64,000 nt of DNA, from NCBI RefSeq assembly GCF_000165675.1, contig NZ_AEIZ01000026.1, forward strand, positions 186,001-250,000. The letters are read 5' to 3'. Position 1 is the stretch's first letter; every line of letters begins with the position of its first letter. The stretch comes from Leuconostoc fallax KCTC 3537. Lineage in GTDB: Bacteria; Bacillota; Bacilli; Lactobacillales; Lactobacillaceae. The position numbers and the translations under genes are program-made. This document shows, in pieces, positions 49,452 to 58,027 of the stretch. The notes below the pieces were generated by a model. It had not been told where the DNA came from. It saw nothing but the letters and a program-made list of their open reading frames with translations, and made no database searches.

Positions 49452-49604
49452 TCATTCTAAGGTATCCTCATCTTTATGCGTCACCTTTTGTTGATCTTGT
49501 TGAGATAATTTCGCGATGTGTTGTCGATACCACCGCATCAAGAACCACATACCAACATTAGAAATAATCATTGCTATAACAATCCATAAAAAAATAAAGT
49601 CCAT
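49452..49604 (-). CDS. Small single-pass membrane protein of unknown function (50 aa)
   Basis: Short reading frame from ATG 49604 to a TGA at 49452. It encodes one hydrophobic helix (MDFIFLWIVIAMIISNVGMW), a basic patch (MRWYRQH) and a polar, acidic tail (SQQDQQKVTHKDEDTLE). The hydrophobic-then-charged pattern is typical of small membrane proteins, which supports coding. The ribosome-binding site is weak or distant (GGTGG about 14 bases upstream). I do not recognise a family. Confidence 0.6.
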   Translation of the reverse strand: MDFIFLWIVIAMIISNVGMWFLMRWYRQHIAKLSQQDQQKVTHKDEDTLE

Positions 49605-49641
49605 TTATCCATAATTTCCACCTATTATTAAACCATAACAT

Positions 49642-49780
49642 AAAAAATCCCTCTGACCGGAGAGGGCAATGGTCAGAGGGTTTTGATGAATAATCATCAA
49701 GTATCAATCAGTTAATTGGGGGATCTGATTGAAAACATTACTGGGGGGAGTAATGAAACTCAAATGTTAATTGAGTATGT
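49642..49780 (-). ncRNA. Candidate small RNA with C-rich hairpin loops and a terminator
   Basis: On the minus strand five hairpins follow one another: ACTCAA/TTGAGT; CATTACT-CCCCCC-AGTAATG (loop only C, 49736-49755); CAATCAG/CTGATTG with CCCCC in the loop (49705-49731); TTGATG/CATCAA; and CCCTCTGACC/GGTCAGAGGG (49649-49680) ending in ATTTTTT. The terminator loop also holds CCCTCTCC. A possible -10 box TATTAT (49785-49790) would start the RNA just before the first hairpin, but I see no good -35. No protein is encoded. C-rich loops in Firmicute sRNAs pair with purine-rich Shine-Dalgarno sequences; that role is an inference. Confidence 0.6.
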
Positions 49781-49882
49781 TTTAATAATACACCAATTTA
49801 TCACTTGATATGTAACAAAACACATTCTATTTCATTACACAATCATTACACATCATTCTGATAATACTGATTACATCAACCG

Positions 49883-49896
49883 TGTAAGCGCTTAAT
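49883..49896. promoter_or_regulatory. cre-like site after gntP
   Basis: TGTAAGCGCTTAAT contains the palindromic core TAAGCGCTTA and matches the cre consensus except at the last two bases. It lies downstream of gntP and about 100 bases upstream of the candidate small RNA, where it could place that RNA under carbon control. Confidence 0.45.
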
Positions 49897-49958
49897 GGAT
49901 AGCATCAATATTGTGAAAAAATAACTAAAACATTGGTTTCTCGTAACGAAATTTTAAT

Positions 49959-51341
49959 CTAGATAAATATTGTTGCTAATATTAGAATCACAATTAAACC
50001 GGTTACAGAAATAATCGTCTCTAAGACTGTCCAAATTTGGAATGTTTGCTTAACCGTCAAATCGAAGAATTCTTTAAAGATCCAAAAACCAGCATCGTTA
50101 ACATGTGAAGCAATTAATGAACCAGCACCAATAGCCAAGGCAACGAATACCGGCAATAATGTATTACCAGGCTGGGTTGCTAGAATACCTGTTACAATAC
50201 CTGCAGCTGTCATACCTGCAACTGTTGCAGAACTAACAGATACACGCAAAATGGCAGCAACAGCCCAAGCAAATAAGATAACGGATATAGCGTTCATCGA
50301 ACCACTAGCGCTAAAGATATGCGCTACTTTATCAGACAGACCAGAAGTGACTAATACACCACGTAGTGCGCCACCTCCACCAACAATTAACAAAATACCT
50401 GCAACTGCATTAATTGCCTCGTTAAGTGACTTACCGACTTCTGTCATTGACTTTGATTGCCAAACACCCATCGAGAAGATGGCAAAGATTAAGGCAACAG
50501 TCATCGCGACTGCAGGATTAGCAGCAAATTCGACAATTTCATCAATCAAAGTTGGATTTTTAGGTGTTACCCCACCTGTATAAATCAACTTATACACTGT
50601 GGCAATAATCATAAATACTAATGGGAAAACTGAAGTCAAAACTGACAAACCAAAGCTAGGTGTTGCCTTTAAATCATATTCTTTAATCTCACCAACGGCA
50701 CGAATTTCCGTTTTGAATTGGAAAGCACCTGGTGCATATTTTTGTGCTAATTTAGTAAATGCCGGCCCAGCAACAACAGCTGTAATAACCGAAACCAACA
50801 AACCGAAGATAAGCATCATACCAATGTTAGCGCCTAATGCTGAGGCAACAGCTGTTGGTGCAGGTTGTGGTGGCAAGAAACCTTGTGCTGAACTCAATGC
50901 CGCCGTCATAGAAATACCTAAGTAAAGTAGTGGTACTTTGGCTTCAATCGCAACCGCAAAGACGATTGGAATCAATAGCACCATACCAACACCGAAAATC
51001 ATTGAAATTCCGATGATAAATGAGGCAATTAGAACGGCCCATTGCAACTTTTTTAGACCAAACCAATCAATCAGTGTCTTGGCAATTCTATATGATCCAC
51101 CGGCATCTGCAACCAAGCGACCAATCATACCACCAAAGATAAAGATAACTGAGTTAGGTCCTAGGATGTTACCAACACCCTCACTACCAAGAACGGCATC
51201 AGGAATATCCATCGGTGACATTCCTAGCAAAAGCGCTAAGATAAACGCTGTGACAATCAGCGATACGAACGTATTCAGTTTTAACTTAACAATTAACAAT
51301 AGTAATATCAAAATAGAAATTACTAACATTAAGAATTCCAT
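49959..51341 (-). CDS. gntP: Gluconate:H+ symporter, GntP family
   Basis: Twelve-or-more-helix permease importing gluconate. Family segments include SVIFIFGGMIGRLVADAGGSYRIAKTLIDWFG, GISMIFGVGMVLLIPIVFAVA, GFLPPQPAPTAVASALGAN and SHVNDAGFWIFKEFF. The length of 460 is typical. It follows gntK on the same strand. Together with gnd it forms a gluconate route into the pentose phosphate pathway. Confidence 0.95.
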   Translation of the reverse strand: MEFLMLVISILILLLLIVKLKLNTFVSLIVTAFILALLLGMSPMDIPDAVLGSEGVGNILGPNSVIFIFGGMIGRLVADAGGSYRIAKTLIDWFGLKKLQWAVLIASFIIGISMIFGVGMVLLIPIVFAVAIEAKVPLLYLGISMTAALSSAQGFLPPQPAPTAVASALGANIGMMLIFGLLVSVITAVVAGPAFTKLAQKYAPGAFQFKTEIRAVGEIKEYDLKATPSFGLSVLTSVFPLVFMIIATVYKLIYTGGVTPKNPTLIDEIVEFAANPAVAMTVALIFAIFSMGVWQSKSMTEVGKSLNEAINAVAGILLIVGGGGALRGVLVTSGLSDKVAHIFSASGSMNAISVILFAWAVAAILRVSVSSATVAGMTAAGIVTGILATQPGNTLLPVFVALAIGAGSLIASHVNDAGFWIFKEFFDLTVKQTFQIWTVLETIISVTGLIVILILATIFI

Positions 51342-51393
51342 TTATTTCATTAGACCTACAGTATCTGCAGATCTTCTCCTTTATTTATATACA

Positions 51394-52932
51394 CTAGTTA
51401 CTATGCTTACGCTGATAATTGGCAATGTTTTCATATTCTGATTGTAGCTGACGGCTTAAACGAATAAAAATTGGGGCCAATTCACGATAGGCTTCAAAAT
51501 TTTCAGGATCTGGTTGATAAGTATTACTTTTACCAATAAAGTTAGAAATTTCATACAAATCATCAATCTTACCAAGTGCTTTTTGTGCCACAATAACAGC
51601 TGCTAATGCACCTGACTCAAAAGCTTCAGGCACTGTAACTGGCTGTTCAAAGATATCAGCAAACATTTGGCGCCACAATGGCGAACGAGCAAAACCACCC
51701 GTTGCCTGAATAGATTTAAGACCACCAACCACTTCTTCAAGTGCTAACGATACCATGTAAACGTTAAAGGTAATTCCTTCTAATACCGCGCGTAACATAT
51801 GGGCACGCGTATGTTGATGATTTAATCCAAAGAATGAACCACGGGCATTCGCATCCCAAATTGGTGCACGTTCGCCACCTAAGTAAGGATGGAAAATCAA
51901 CCCATTTGAACCAGCTGGCACTTCTGAGGCAATCTTAGTTAGTAGATCGTAAGAATCAATCCCTAATAAGGCTGCTGTAGACTTTTCAGCATCAAACATA
52001 TTATCTCTAGCCCACCTAAAGACATCGCCACCGTTGTTAACTGGGCCACCGACAACCCAATGATCCTTATCTAATGCGTAAGTAAACGTTCTTCCCTTTG
52101 GATCGATAACAGGTTCATCCGCAACGACACGAATAGCCCCTGACGTTCCAATGGTAATGGCAGCTACACCGGGTTTCACTGCGTCGACACCCAGGTTAGA
52201 TAATGGACCATCACCAGCACCATAAACGAATGGTGTATCATCTGGTATACCAATCACCTTCGCATACTCAGTGCGCAATTTTGTTTCATATTCATAAGTT
52301 TCAACTGGTTGCGGTAACTGTTCCTTGGTAATACCAGTAACGGCTAAGGCTTGTTCATCCCAGTTAAGGTTAAAAATATTGAATAATCCTGTTCCTGAAG
52401 CGATAGAAATATCCATCTTATTTGCACCAAACAAACGATGGAAAATGTATTCTTTAATGCCTAAATAATGCGCAGTCTGATTAAATATTTCTGGCTTTTC
52501 AGCTTTCAACCAAAGCAACTTCGACAAAGGTGCCATTGGGTGTATTGGTGTTCCTGTCTTTTGATAAATCTCATGACCAACACCACTTGCTTTCAATTCT
52601 TCAGTATATTTAACAGCACGTGTATCTGCCCAAGTGATGACACGTGTTAGGGGTTGCCAATTTTTGTCAAAAGCAATTAATGAATGCATTGCTGAACTAA
52701 AAGATACGGCAGCAACACGATCTTCATCATTCAATTTAGCAGTCCGTACAACCTCACTTAGAGCATCAATTAGTGCAGTAAAAATTTCATCTAAATCTTC
52801 CTCTGCCATATCGGGTAAATCGCGATAAAGTGAATACCCTTTATTTGCACTCGCAACGACTTGATTTTGGTCATCGAACATTACAGCTTTTGTTGAAGTA
52901 GTGCCAAGATCAACACCAATCATGTATTCCAT
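51394..52932 (-). CDS. gntK: Gluconokinase, FGGY family
   Basis: ATP-dependent kinase of the FGGY sugar-kinase family. The N-terminal phosphate motif MIGVDLGTTSTKAVMFD is clear, as are GAGDGPLSNLGVDAVKPGVAAITIGTSGAIR and HPYLGGERAPIWDANARGSFFGL. At 512 residues it is of normal length. Genomic context (gntP, gnd) makes gluconate the likely substrate, though xylulose kinases are similar. The start has an AAAGGA site. Confidence 0.92.
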   Translation of the reverse strand: MEYMIGVDLGTTSTKAVMFDDQNQVVASANKGYSLYRDLPDMAEEDLDEIFTALIDALSEVVRTAKLNDEDRVAAVSFSSAMHSLIAFDKNWQPLTRVITWADTRAVKYTEELKASGVGHEIYQKTGTPIHPMAPLSKLLWLKAEKPEIFNQTAHYLGIKEYIFHRLFGANKMDISIASGTGLFNIFNLNWDEQALAVTGITKEQLPQPVETYEYETKLRTEYAKVIGIPDDTPFVYGAGDGPLSNLGVDAVKPGVAAITIGTSGAIRVVADEPVIDPKGRTFTYALDKDHWVVGGPVNNGGDVFRWARDNMFDAEKSTAALLGIDSYDLLTKIASEVPAGSNGLIFHPYLGGERAPIWDANARGSFFGLNHQHTRAHMLRAVLEGITFNVYMVSLALEEVVGGLKSIQATGGFARSPLWRQMFADIFEQPVTVPEAFESGALAAVIVAQKALGKIDDLYEISNFIGKSNTYQPDPENFEAYRELAPIFIRLSRQLQSEYENIANYQRKHSN

Positions 52933-52977
52933 AAATTATCCTTTCAAAATGTACAACGTTAAATAATTTCAACTCAA

Positions 52978-53005
52978 TAAGAAAAGCCCCCTAAACAGGG
53001 AGCTT
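52978..53005 (-). terminator. Terminator between gnd and gntK
   Basis: On the minus strand AAGCTCCCT-GTTT-AGGGGGCTT (one G-T pair) followed by TTCTTATT. It ends the gnd transcript. I see no strong gntK promoter downstream, so partial read-through is possible. Confidence 0.75.
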
Positions 53006-53104
53006 ACTCAAAATGATTTAACTAGACTTCGATATTTGACAGCAACCTTGCTACATAGAATATACCACATAACAGATTAGTCCTCACATCTAAACCTCGA
53101 GTGT

Positions 53105-54013
53105 TTATTTAGCTGTATCCATTGCGTGACCACCGAAGCCATTGCGCAATGCTGAAACGACCTTACCAGTGAATGTATCATCTTGCAATGAACGGTAACG
53201 CATCATCAATGACAATGCAATAACTGGTGCTGGAACTTCCAAATCAAGAGATTCTTCAATTGTCCACTTACCTTCACCTGATGAATGCATACGACCAGCG
53301 ACAGCATCCAACTTAGGATCCTTAGCAAACTGTTCTTCAGCCAATTCCATCAACCATGAACGAACAACTGAACCGTGGTTCCATAGCTTAGCAACAGCTT
53401 CGTAATCGTAGTCGTATTGTGAAGCTTCAAGAACTTCAAATCCTTCGGCGATAGCTTGCATCATACCATATTCGATACCATTGTGGACCATCTTCAAGTA
53501 ATGACCTGATCCCAACTTACCTGTGTACAAGTAACCATCTTCCAAAGCGATTGACTTGAACAAAGGTTCGATAACCTTCCATGATTCAGCATCATCTCCA
53601 CCAATCATGAAGTTTCCACCGTTACGTGCACCAGACATACCACCTGAAGTACCAGCATCAAAGAACTTAATGCCTGCAGCAGTAGTACGCTTGTTTTGTT
53701 CCAAATTATCTTTGTAGTTTGAATTTCCACCATCGATGATGATGTCATTCTTGTCCATCTTTTCAATCAATGTATCGATTGTTGAGTTAGTTGGTACACC
53801 AGCTGGTACCATTACCCATACAACCTTTGGTGAAGGCAATTGTGACAACATGTCATCAATGTCAGATGCAGTTGAAACCTTATCTGAGTAGTCTGCTGCT
53901 TCTTTAACAAAGTCAGCATTCAAATCAAATGCTACAACTTCGTGATCATTGTCAACAGCATTCTTAACTAAGTTCAAGCCCATCTTACCAAGGCCAATCA
54001 TCGCAAACTTCAT
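53105..54013 (-). CDS. gnd: 6-phosphogluconate dehydrogenase (decarboxylating), short form
   Basis: Oxidises 6-phosphogluconate to ribulose-5-P and CO2, a central step of heterolactic fermentation. N-terminal Rossmann MKFAMIGLGKMGLNLVKNA; substrate motif FDAGTSGGMSGARNGGNFMIGG; catalytic Lys in SGHYLKMVHNGIEYGMMQ. The 302-residue length marks the short (GndA/YqeC-like) form, often NAD-preferring, unlike the 470-residue NADP type. It is divergent from an RpiR-type regulator. Confidence 0.95.
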   Translation of the reverse strand: MKFAMIGLGKMGLNLVKNAVDNDHEVVAFDLNADFVKEAADYSDKVSTASDIDDMLSQLPSPKVVWVMVPAGVPTNSTIDTLIEKMDKNDIIIDGGNSNYKDNLEQNKRTTAAGIKFFDAGTSGGMSGARNGGNFMIGGDDAESWKVIEPLFKSIALEDGYLYTGKLGSGHYLKMVHNGIEYGMMQAIAEGFEVLEASQYDYDYEAVAKLWNHGSVVRSWLMELAEEQFAKDPKLDAVAGRMHSSGEGKWTIEESLDLEVPAPVIALSLMMRYRSLQDDTFTGKVVSALRNGFGGHAMDTAK

Positions 54014-54046
54014 GTTTACATACCTCTTTATTTTTTGTACAAGACC

Positions 54047-54074
54047 ATTGTATGAAAAAATTTACAATATGCAA
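54047..54074 (-). promoter_or_regulatory. gnd promoter
   Basis: On the minus strand TTGCAT (54069-54074) and TACAAT (54047-54052) are 16 bases apart. The spacer holds GAAAAAATTT (54054-54063), one half of an inverted repeat shared with the rpiR promoter. Confidence 0.65.
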
Positions 54075-54082
54075 GCCATTTA

Positions 54083-54110
54083 TTGAAAATTTTTTCTTAT
54101 CTTGTATAGT
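54083..54110 (+). promoter_or_regulatory. rpiR-type regulator promoter
   Basis: TTGAAA (54083-54088) and TATAGT (54105-54110) are 16 bases apart. AAATTTTTTC (54087-54096), the reverse complement of the site inside the gnd promoter, overlaps the -35 end. Both promoters could be controlled by one repressor. Confidence 0.65.
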
Positions 54111-54161
54111 AAAGTACGTTGTTACCCTTTAATAAAATTTATATGAAATCAGTATTAGAAT

Positions 54162-55013
54162 ATGCCAAAAAATATCGTTACAAAATTACGTGCTCAAAAA
54201 AAGCAATATAATCCAACTGAACAAAAATTAATCCAATATATCATTGATGATCCACAGCGCGCTAAAGAAGCGACCATTAGAGAGATGGCACTTGGCAGTG
54301 GCATTAGCACGGCCAGTATTTCGCGTTTTGTTAAGAAAATCGGCTTTGAATCTTTCCGTGAATTTTCATTAGCTTTAGCTAGTTCAAGCGTTCGAAATAT
54401 AACCAATGACTTTTTTGGTGAAATTAGTGACGATGATAATACAATTGCCATTGCACATAAAGTTTTTCATGGCGCTACAAACGCTCTGGCAACAACAGAA
54501 GCAAATTTAGATGGTCAAAAATTAGATCATGCAACACAAGCCCTTATCAACTCTAATCGTGTCGGTTTCTTCGGAATTGGTGGTTCCTCTATTTTAGCTT
54601 TTAACGCCTATCACAAATTTTTACGCACACCACTTAATGTTTTTGCCCATCCAGATTATGATATTCAACTCATGGAAGCTGTCCGTATGAAAAAAGGTGA
54701 TGTTGGTGTTGTTATTTCTCATTCTGGTCGTAATAAAGACACCTTACTCATCGCCCAAAAATTAAAAGAAAATGGTGTCCTCATGATTGCTATTACAGCC
54801 TTTGAGGATGCGCCATTAGCAAAAATCGCCGACATTAATTTCTTATCTTTAGCAGAAGAGGTTAACTTTCGTAGTGAATCCATGAGTTCCTTAATCGCTC
54901 AAGTTACTATTATCGACACCCTTTTCACATTAGTTGGTTCTAAACTTGCTAACCAAACACAAGATGTTGTAGATACACTCCGCGACGCGATTGAAGAAAC
55001 ACGTGAAAAATAA
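54162..55013 (+). CDS. RpiR-family transcriptional regulator
   Basis: HTH_6 regulator with a C-terminal SIS (sugar isomerase) domain. The HTH (about 1-77) contains EQKLIQYIIDDPQRAKEATIREMALGSGISTASISRFVKKIGFESFREFS. The SIS domain (about 105-280) has VGFFGIGGSSILAFNAYHKF and DVGVVISHSGRNKDTLLIAQKLKENG. The length is 283. Divergent from gnd; the likely effector is a sugar phosphate such as 6-phosphogluconate. It contains an A7 run that is read correctly. Confidence 0.9.
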   Translation: MPKNIVTKLRAQKKQYNPTEQKLIQYIIDDPQRAKEATIREMALGSGISTASISRFVKKIGFESFREFSLALASSSVRNITNDFFGEISDDDNTIAIAHKVFHGATNALATTEANLDGQKLDHATQALINSNRVGFFGIGGSSILAFNAYHKFLRTPLNVFAHPDYDIQLMEAVRMKKGDVGVVISHSGRNKDTLLIAQKLKENGVLMIAITAFEDAPLAKIADINFLSLAEEVNFRSESMSSLIAQVTIIDTLFTLVGSKLANQTQDVVDTLRDAIEETREK

Positions 55014-55050
55014 AAAGGTACGTCATTCTTTGACGTACCTTTTTATTTTA
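55013..55050. terminator. Bidirectional terminator after the rpiR-type gene
   Basis: AAAAAGGTACGTCA and TGACGTACCTTTTTA pair around TTCTT. It serves the rpiR-type gene and the convergent DUF1054 gene. Confidence 0.9.
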
Positions 55051-55636
55051 ATTGTTGATAAAGTGGTAACAAGTGCTCCAAAACTTTTAATAAATAATCA
55101 TCCAGAGCTGATGTCCCAAAACGTGTGTCATCTCGTGAAATTGTAACACCAATTAGTACTTCACTATGTTTGATGTTCGCAAAGCGATCAACAACAGCAT
55201 TATAATTTGTTAATGGTTGTGTCGCATTGACCATGTGATCAGGACTCAATACAAAATATTCTGGTAATTTTAAAACATCATCCGTGATTTTTCTCAGTTT
55301 TGGTACAATATCGTCTAATGCTTTTGGCTTCATATTTTCTTCAACAGCCAAAAACAAGTAGAGATTATCTTCCCAAAGGCCAAGTTCAAAATGCGGCATC
55401 ATTTTATAGCCACGCTTATTCGGTGCAAAAGCGACCCATGTATTATCGGGCGCATTTGTCACGCGACGTAAATGTTTGGCCACATGCGCATACCACACTT
55501 GACCATCTTGTGCCAAAACGGGTAACGCTTTCGTCGCAAATGTATCAAATTTTGGATCAATAATATCGCGTATTTTTGTCATGCGCCCCGCCAAGGTCGT
55601 ATCCTTAAAAATATCAAAATCAGTGACTTCAAACAT
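55043..55636 (-). CDS. DUF1054 family protein (YktB-like)
   Basis: Soluble 197-residue protein of unknown function, like B. subtilis YktB. Family segments are FEVTDFDIFKDTTLAGRMTKIRDIIDPKF, HVAKHLRRVTNAPDNTWVAFAPNKRGYKMMPHFELGLW and ISRDDTRFGTSALDDYL. I choose the ATG at 55636 after GGAGG; an in-frame ATG further upstream lies inside the YihY gene. It overlaps the end of the YihY gene by eight bases. Confidence 0.88.
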   Translation of the reverse strand: MFEVTDFDIFKDTTLAGRMTKIRDIIDPKFDTFATKALPVLAQDGQVWYAHVAKHLRRVTNAPDNTWVAFAPNKRGYKMMPHFELGLWEDNLYLFLAVEENMKPKALDDIVPKLRKITDDVLKLPEYFVLSPDHMVNATQPLTNYNAVVDRFANIKHSEVLIGVTISRDDTRFGTSALDDYLLKVLEHLLPLYQQLK

Positions 55637-56480
55637 CCTTTTCCCTCCAGTGGAATTCTGATAACCAGTGAATAATAACATATCCAGCAACTAAAATACT
55701 GGCAATTAAATTCAACCAAATGAGAACAACAATGATTGAACTAATCGACTGGTAAAAGTCGTAGCGTCCTAAGGCGAATTTTGCATAAAAAGTAAACCCC
55801 TTATTGAGCAGTGTCAATAAGCCAACCTCTATAAAACTACCAACAAGAACATAACGCAACTTTGTCCGAGCTTCTTTAGTTGGTAACAGAAAATTAAGAA
55901 GTACCAACATCAGCCATGAACCTAATGATACAATCCATTGAGATTGTGCCAAGATAGTATCAGCAAATGACCACGCCGGAAAATTTTGTAGTACAACAAC
56001 TGACACATTGCCAACAATCAGGAAAACACCAAATAATAAAATAATAACGAGTAACCAAATAAAAGAAAATGCTCGTGTTAATAAACTACTAATCTTTTCT
56101 TCGACACCGGCAATCGCATTGAATGCTTTTCTAAAGATCGCAATCACTCTTGAAATGGACCAAATCGCCAATATAATGGTAATTGAAAACAAAGAGACAC
56201 TACGATTATTTAAAATCGAAGTCAAAATAGGTAAAAGGATTTTACTAATATTAGGTGGCAAAATATTTCTCAAATTATCAATCAAGACAGTATTATCGAT
56301 ATTTGTAAAAGACAACATCATAGCAACACCAATTAAAATTGGGAAAGCAGTCAGCAATACATAATAGGCAAACGTCGGCCCAACATAACTAATTTGTGAG
56401 CGTTGCCAATATACTTTTAATTGATCAAATTTATATCGCTCATTCGCACGATACCAAAATTGTAATATCTTTTTTAACAT
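55629..56480 (-). CDS. YihY/BrkB-family membrane protein
   Basis: Six-helix membrane protein (283 residues), formerly mis-annotated as ribonuclease BN. Family segments: YVGPTFAYYVLLTAFPILIGVAMMLSF, LAIWSISRVIAIFRKAFNAI, then SISSIIVVLIWLNLIASILVAGYVI. Function is not established. Its ATG overlaps the upstream VIT1 gene end. Confidence 0.9.
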   Translation of the reverse strand: MLKKILQFWYRANERYKFDQLKVYWQRSQISYVGPTFAYYVLLTAFPILIGVAMMLSFTNIDNTVLIDNLRNILPPNISKILLPILTSILNNRSVSLFSITIILAIWSISRVIAIFRKAFNAIAGVEEKISSLLTRAFSFIWLLVIILLFGVFLIVGNVSVVVLQNFPAWSFADTILAQSQWIVSLGSWLMLVLLNFLLPTKEARTKLRYVLVGSFIEVGLLTLLNKGFTFYAKFALGRYDFYQSISSIIVVLIWLNLIASILVAGYVIIHWLSEFHWREKDV

Positions 56481-57247
56481 GCTTTTATTATGCCCAATTC
56501 ATGGCTAAAAGTGTAGCAAAATGACCTTAAATTGTTAAAAAAGAGCCCCACGCCATAGTGAATGGCAATCGTTAACATGCCAATTGCCACATTACGAACA
56601 ACAGCCTTACCGACCAAGCCATCTGAAAGTTTTGCACTCAAAAATCCGGTCAAAGCAACCGCAACTGCTGTTGCCGCAATAGTAGCTAAAAACTGATACT
56701 TAACCGGTGCCAACATCAAAGCTAACAGAGGAAATGCGCCGCCTAAAGCAGCACTGAATAATGAAGCCCACGCAGCATCCCAAGGATTCACGTAATGACC
56801 TAAAGTAATATCGTATTTAATACTTAACACGGTTGCTAAGGGCTTATCATGCAATAATTCATCCGCAATATGACTTGCCGTTGTTTTTGAAACACCACGT
56901 TCCATATAGAAATTCGTCACCACTTGATGTTGTGCTGGAAAATCTGTCTTCAACAAGGCCTCTTCAGCCTTTACCACAACCTTCTCACTATCGGTTTGTG
57001 AACTAACAGAAGCATATTCCCCAGACGCCATTGATAATGCGCAGCCTAATAAATCAGCTAAACCGGCAATAAAAATTGCAAACTGATTCGTCGTTGCGCC
57101 AGCAACTGAAAATAGTACACCAACAACTGTTAGTATGCCATCGTTAGATCCTAAAACACCGGCACGGATGGCATTCAAACGCTCATCCATTGTCTTTTCG
57201 GTTTTCTTAAAGGTACTCTTGATACCCGCTTTTAACATTTCCATCAT
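56474..57247 (-). CDS. VIT1/CCC1-family transporter
   Basis: Membrane transporter of the vacuolar iron transporter family (Fe2+ or Mn2+ efflux in relatives). Typical segments: NAIRAGVLGSNDGILTVVGVLFSVAGATTNQ, LSMASGEYASVSSQTDSEKV, DAAWASLFSAALGGAFPLLALML. The 257-residue length exceeds the usual 225-230. The extra end (FNNLRSFCYTFSHELGIIKAC) follows a T6 run near 56540; one more T would stop at YGVGLFF, matching the length of the neighbour. Second gene of the VIT1 pair. Confidence 0.88.
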   Translation of the reverse strand: MMEMLKAGIKSTFKKTEKTMDERLNAIRAGVLGSNDGILTVVGVLFSVAGATTNQFAIFIAGLADLLGCALSMASGEYASVSSQTDSEKVVVKAEEALLKTDFPAQHQVVTNFYMERGVSKTTASHIADELLHDKPLATVLSIKYDITLGHYVNPWDAAWASLFSAALGGAFPLLALMLAPVKYQFLATIAATAVAVALTGFLSAKLSDGLVGKAVVRNVAIGMLTIAIHYGVGLFFNNLRSFCYTFSHELGIIKAC

Positions 57248-57267
57248 TTATATTCCTCTTATATGTT

Positions 57268-57945
57268 TTAACGGAACAATGTACCAATGGCATAAGTAAC
57301 GGCCATTGTAAATATACCAGCAATAACATTTCTAAATGCAGCATGCTTAGCATTTGCACCATTCAATTTAGCAGCACTATATCCCGTAATGGTTAATGCA
57401 ATAATCACCGCAATAAAAGTACCAATTTCGCGAAGGTTCTGTGGTAAAAACGCCATAGCCACCATTGGTAAGATCGAACCTAGGGGGAAGCTTACCATTG
57501 AAGCAACTGCTGCACTAATTGGATTTAACTCTTGATTAAGTGTAAAACCATGACGTTCACGTACAGTGGTCAATAAGGCATCCTTCGCCATCATTTCTTG
57601 GGTTGCCTGTTGGGCTAATTCCGGAGAAATACCGCTCGCTGCATATTTATTTTTAACAAATTCAAATTCAGCATCATAATCTTGCTTTAAGGCTTTTTCC
57701 TGTTCATGACGTACTTTTTCTTGTGCATCATGCTGAGAACTAACAGAGACGTACTCCCCCATCGCCATTGAAATCGTTCCCGCTAACATACCAGCCATAC
57801 CGGCCAACATAATTGTATAAGTATGAGATGTTGCCCCAGCAACACCTAAAACAATACCTGATACAGATAAAATACCATCGTTAGCCCCCATTACCCCTGC
57901 ACGAATAATATTATTTCTCTGCATTAAACTTTGTTTATCGCTCAT
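57268..57945 (-). CDS. VIT1/CCC1-family transporter
   Basis: Paralogue of the next gene downstream. Segments NNIIRAGVMGANDGILSVSGIVLGVAGAT, ISMAMGEYVSVSSQHDAQEKV and LNPISAAVASMVSFPLGSILPMVAM define the family. The ATG at 57945 follows GGAGAG and gives 225 residues; a longer frame to 58008 would run through the promoter. It is divergent from a Fur-family regulator and shares an operator region with it, suggesting metal control. Confidence 0.9.
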   Translation of the reverse strand: MSDKQSLMQRNNIIRAGVMGANDGILSVSGIVLGVAGATSHTYTIMLAGMAGMLAGTISMAMGEYVSVSSQHDAQEKVRHEQEKALKQDYDAEFEFVKNKYAASGISPELAQQATQEMMAKDALLTTVRERHGFTLNQELNPISAAVASMVSFPLGSILPMVAMAFLPQNLREIGTFIAVIIALTITGYSAAKLNGANAKHAAFRNVIAGIFTMAVTYAIGTLFR

Positions 57946-57960
57946 TTGCTCTCTCCAATT

Positions 57961-58027
57961 TAGAATTGTTCCAAATACAGTTATATCAAAAATGCCGTTC
58001 CATATCAAGTAGTTTGGAACATTTCTA
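57961..58027. promoter_or_regulatory. Inverted-repeat operators between the VIT1 pair and the Fur-like gene
   Basis: TAGAATTGTTCCAAA (57961-57975) and, inverted, TAGAAATGTTCCAAA (58027 to 58013) match at 14 of 15 positions. A third partial copy, GTTCCAT, occurs at 57997-58003. One arm covers the predicted VIT1 start point, the other the -35 box of the Fur-like gene. The motif differs from Fur/PerR boxes (TTATAAT-type). Confidence 0.75.
57980..58008 (-). promoter_or_regulatory. VIT1 operon promoter
   Basis: On the minus strand TTGATA (58003-58008) and TATAAC (57980-57985) are 17 bases apart. A GTTCCAT element touches the -35 box. Confidence 0.7.

Noticed and set aside
49642-49780. Candidate sRNA read from the plus strand, with G-rich loops
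   Set aside because: The plus-strand tail is only TTTT followed by GATG, while the minus strand has ATTTTTT. Flanking genes are also on the minus strand.
56474-56545. Another frameshift at the end of the first VIT1 gene
   Set aside because: One added T would give a more usual C-terminus, but the present frame overlaps the next ATG in a normal way, so the evidence is not decisive.
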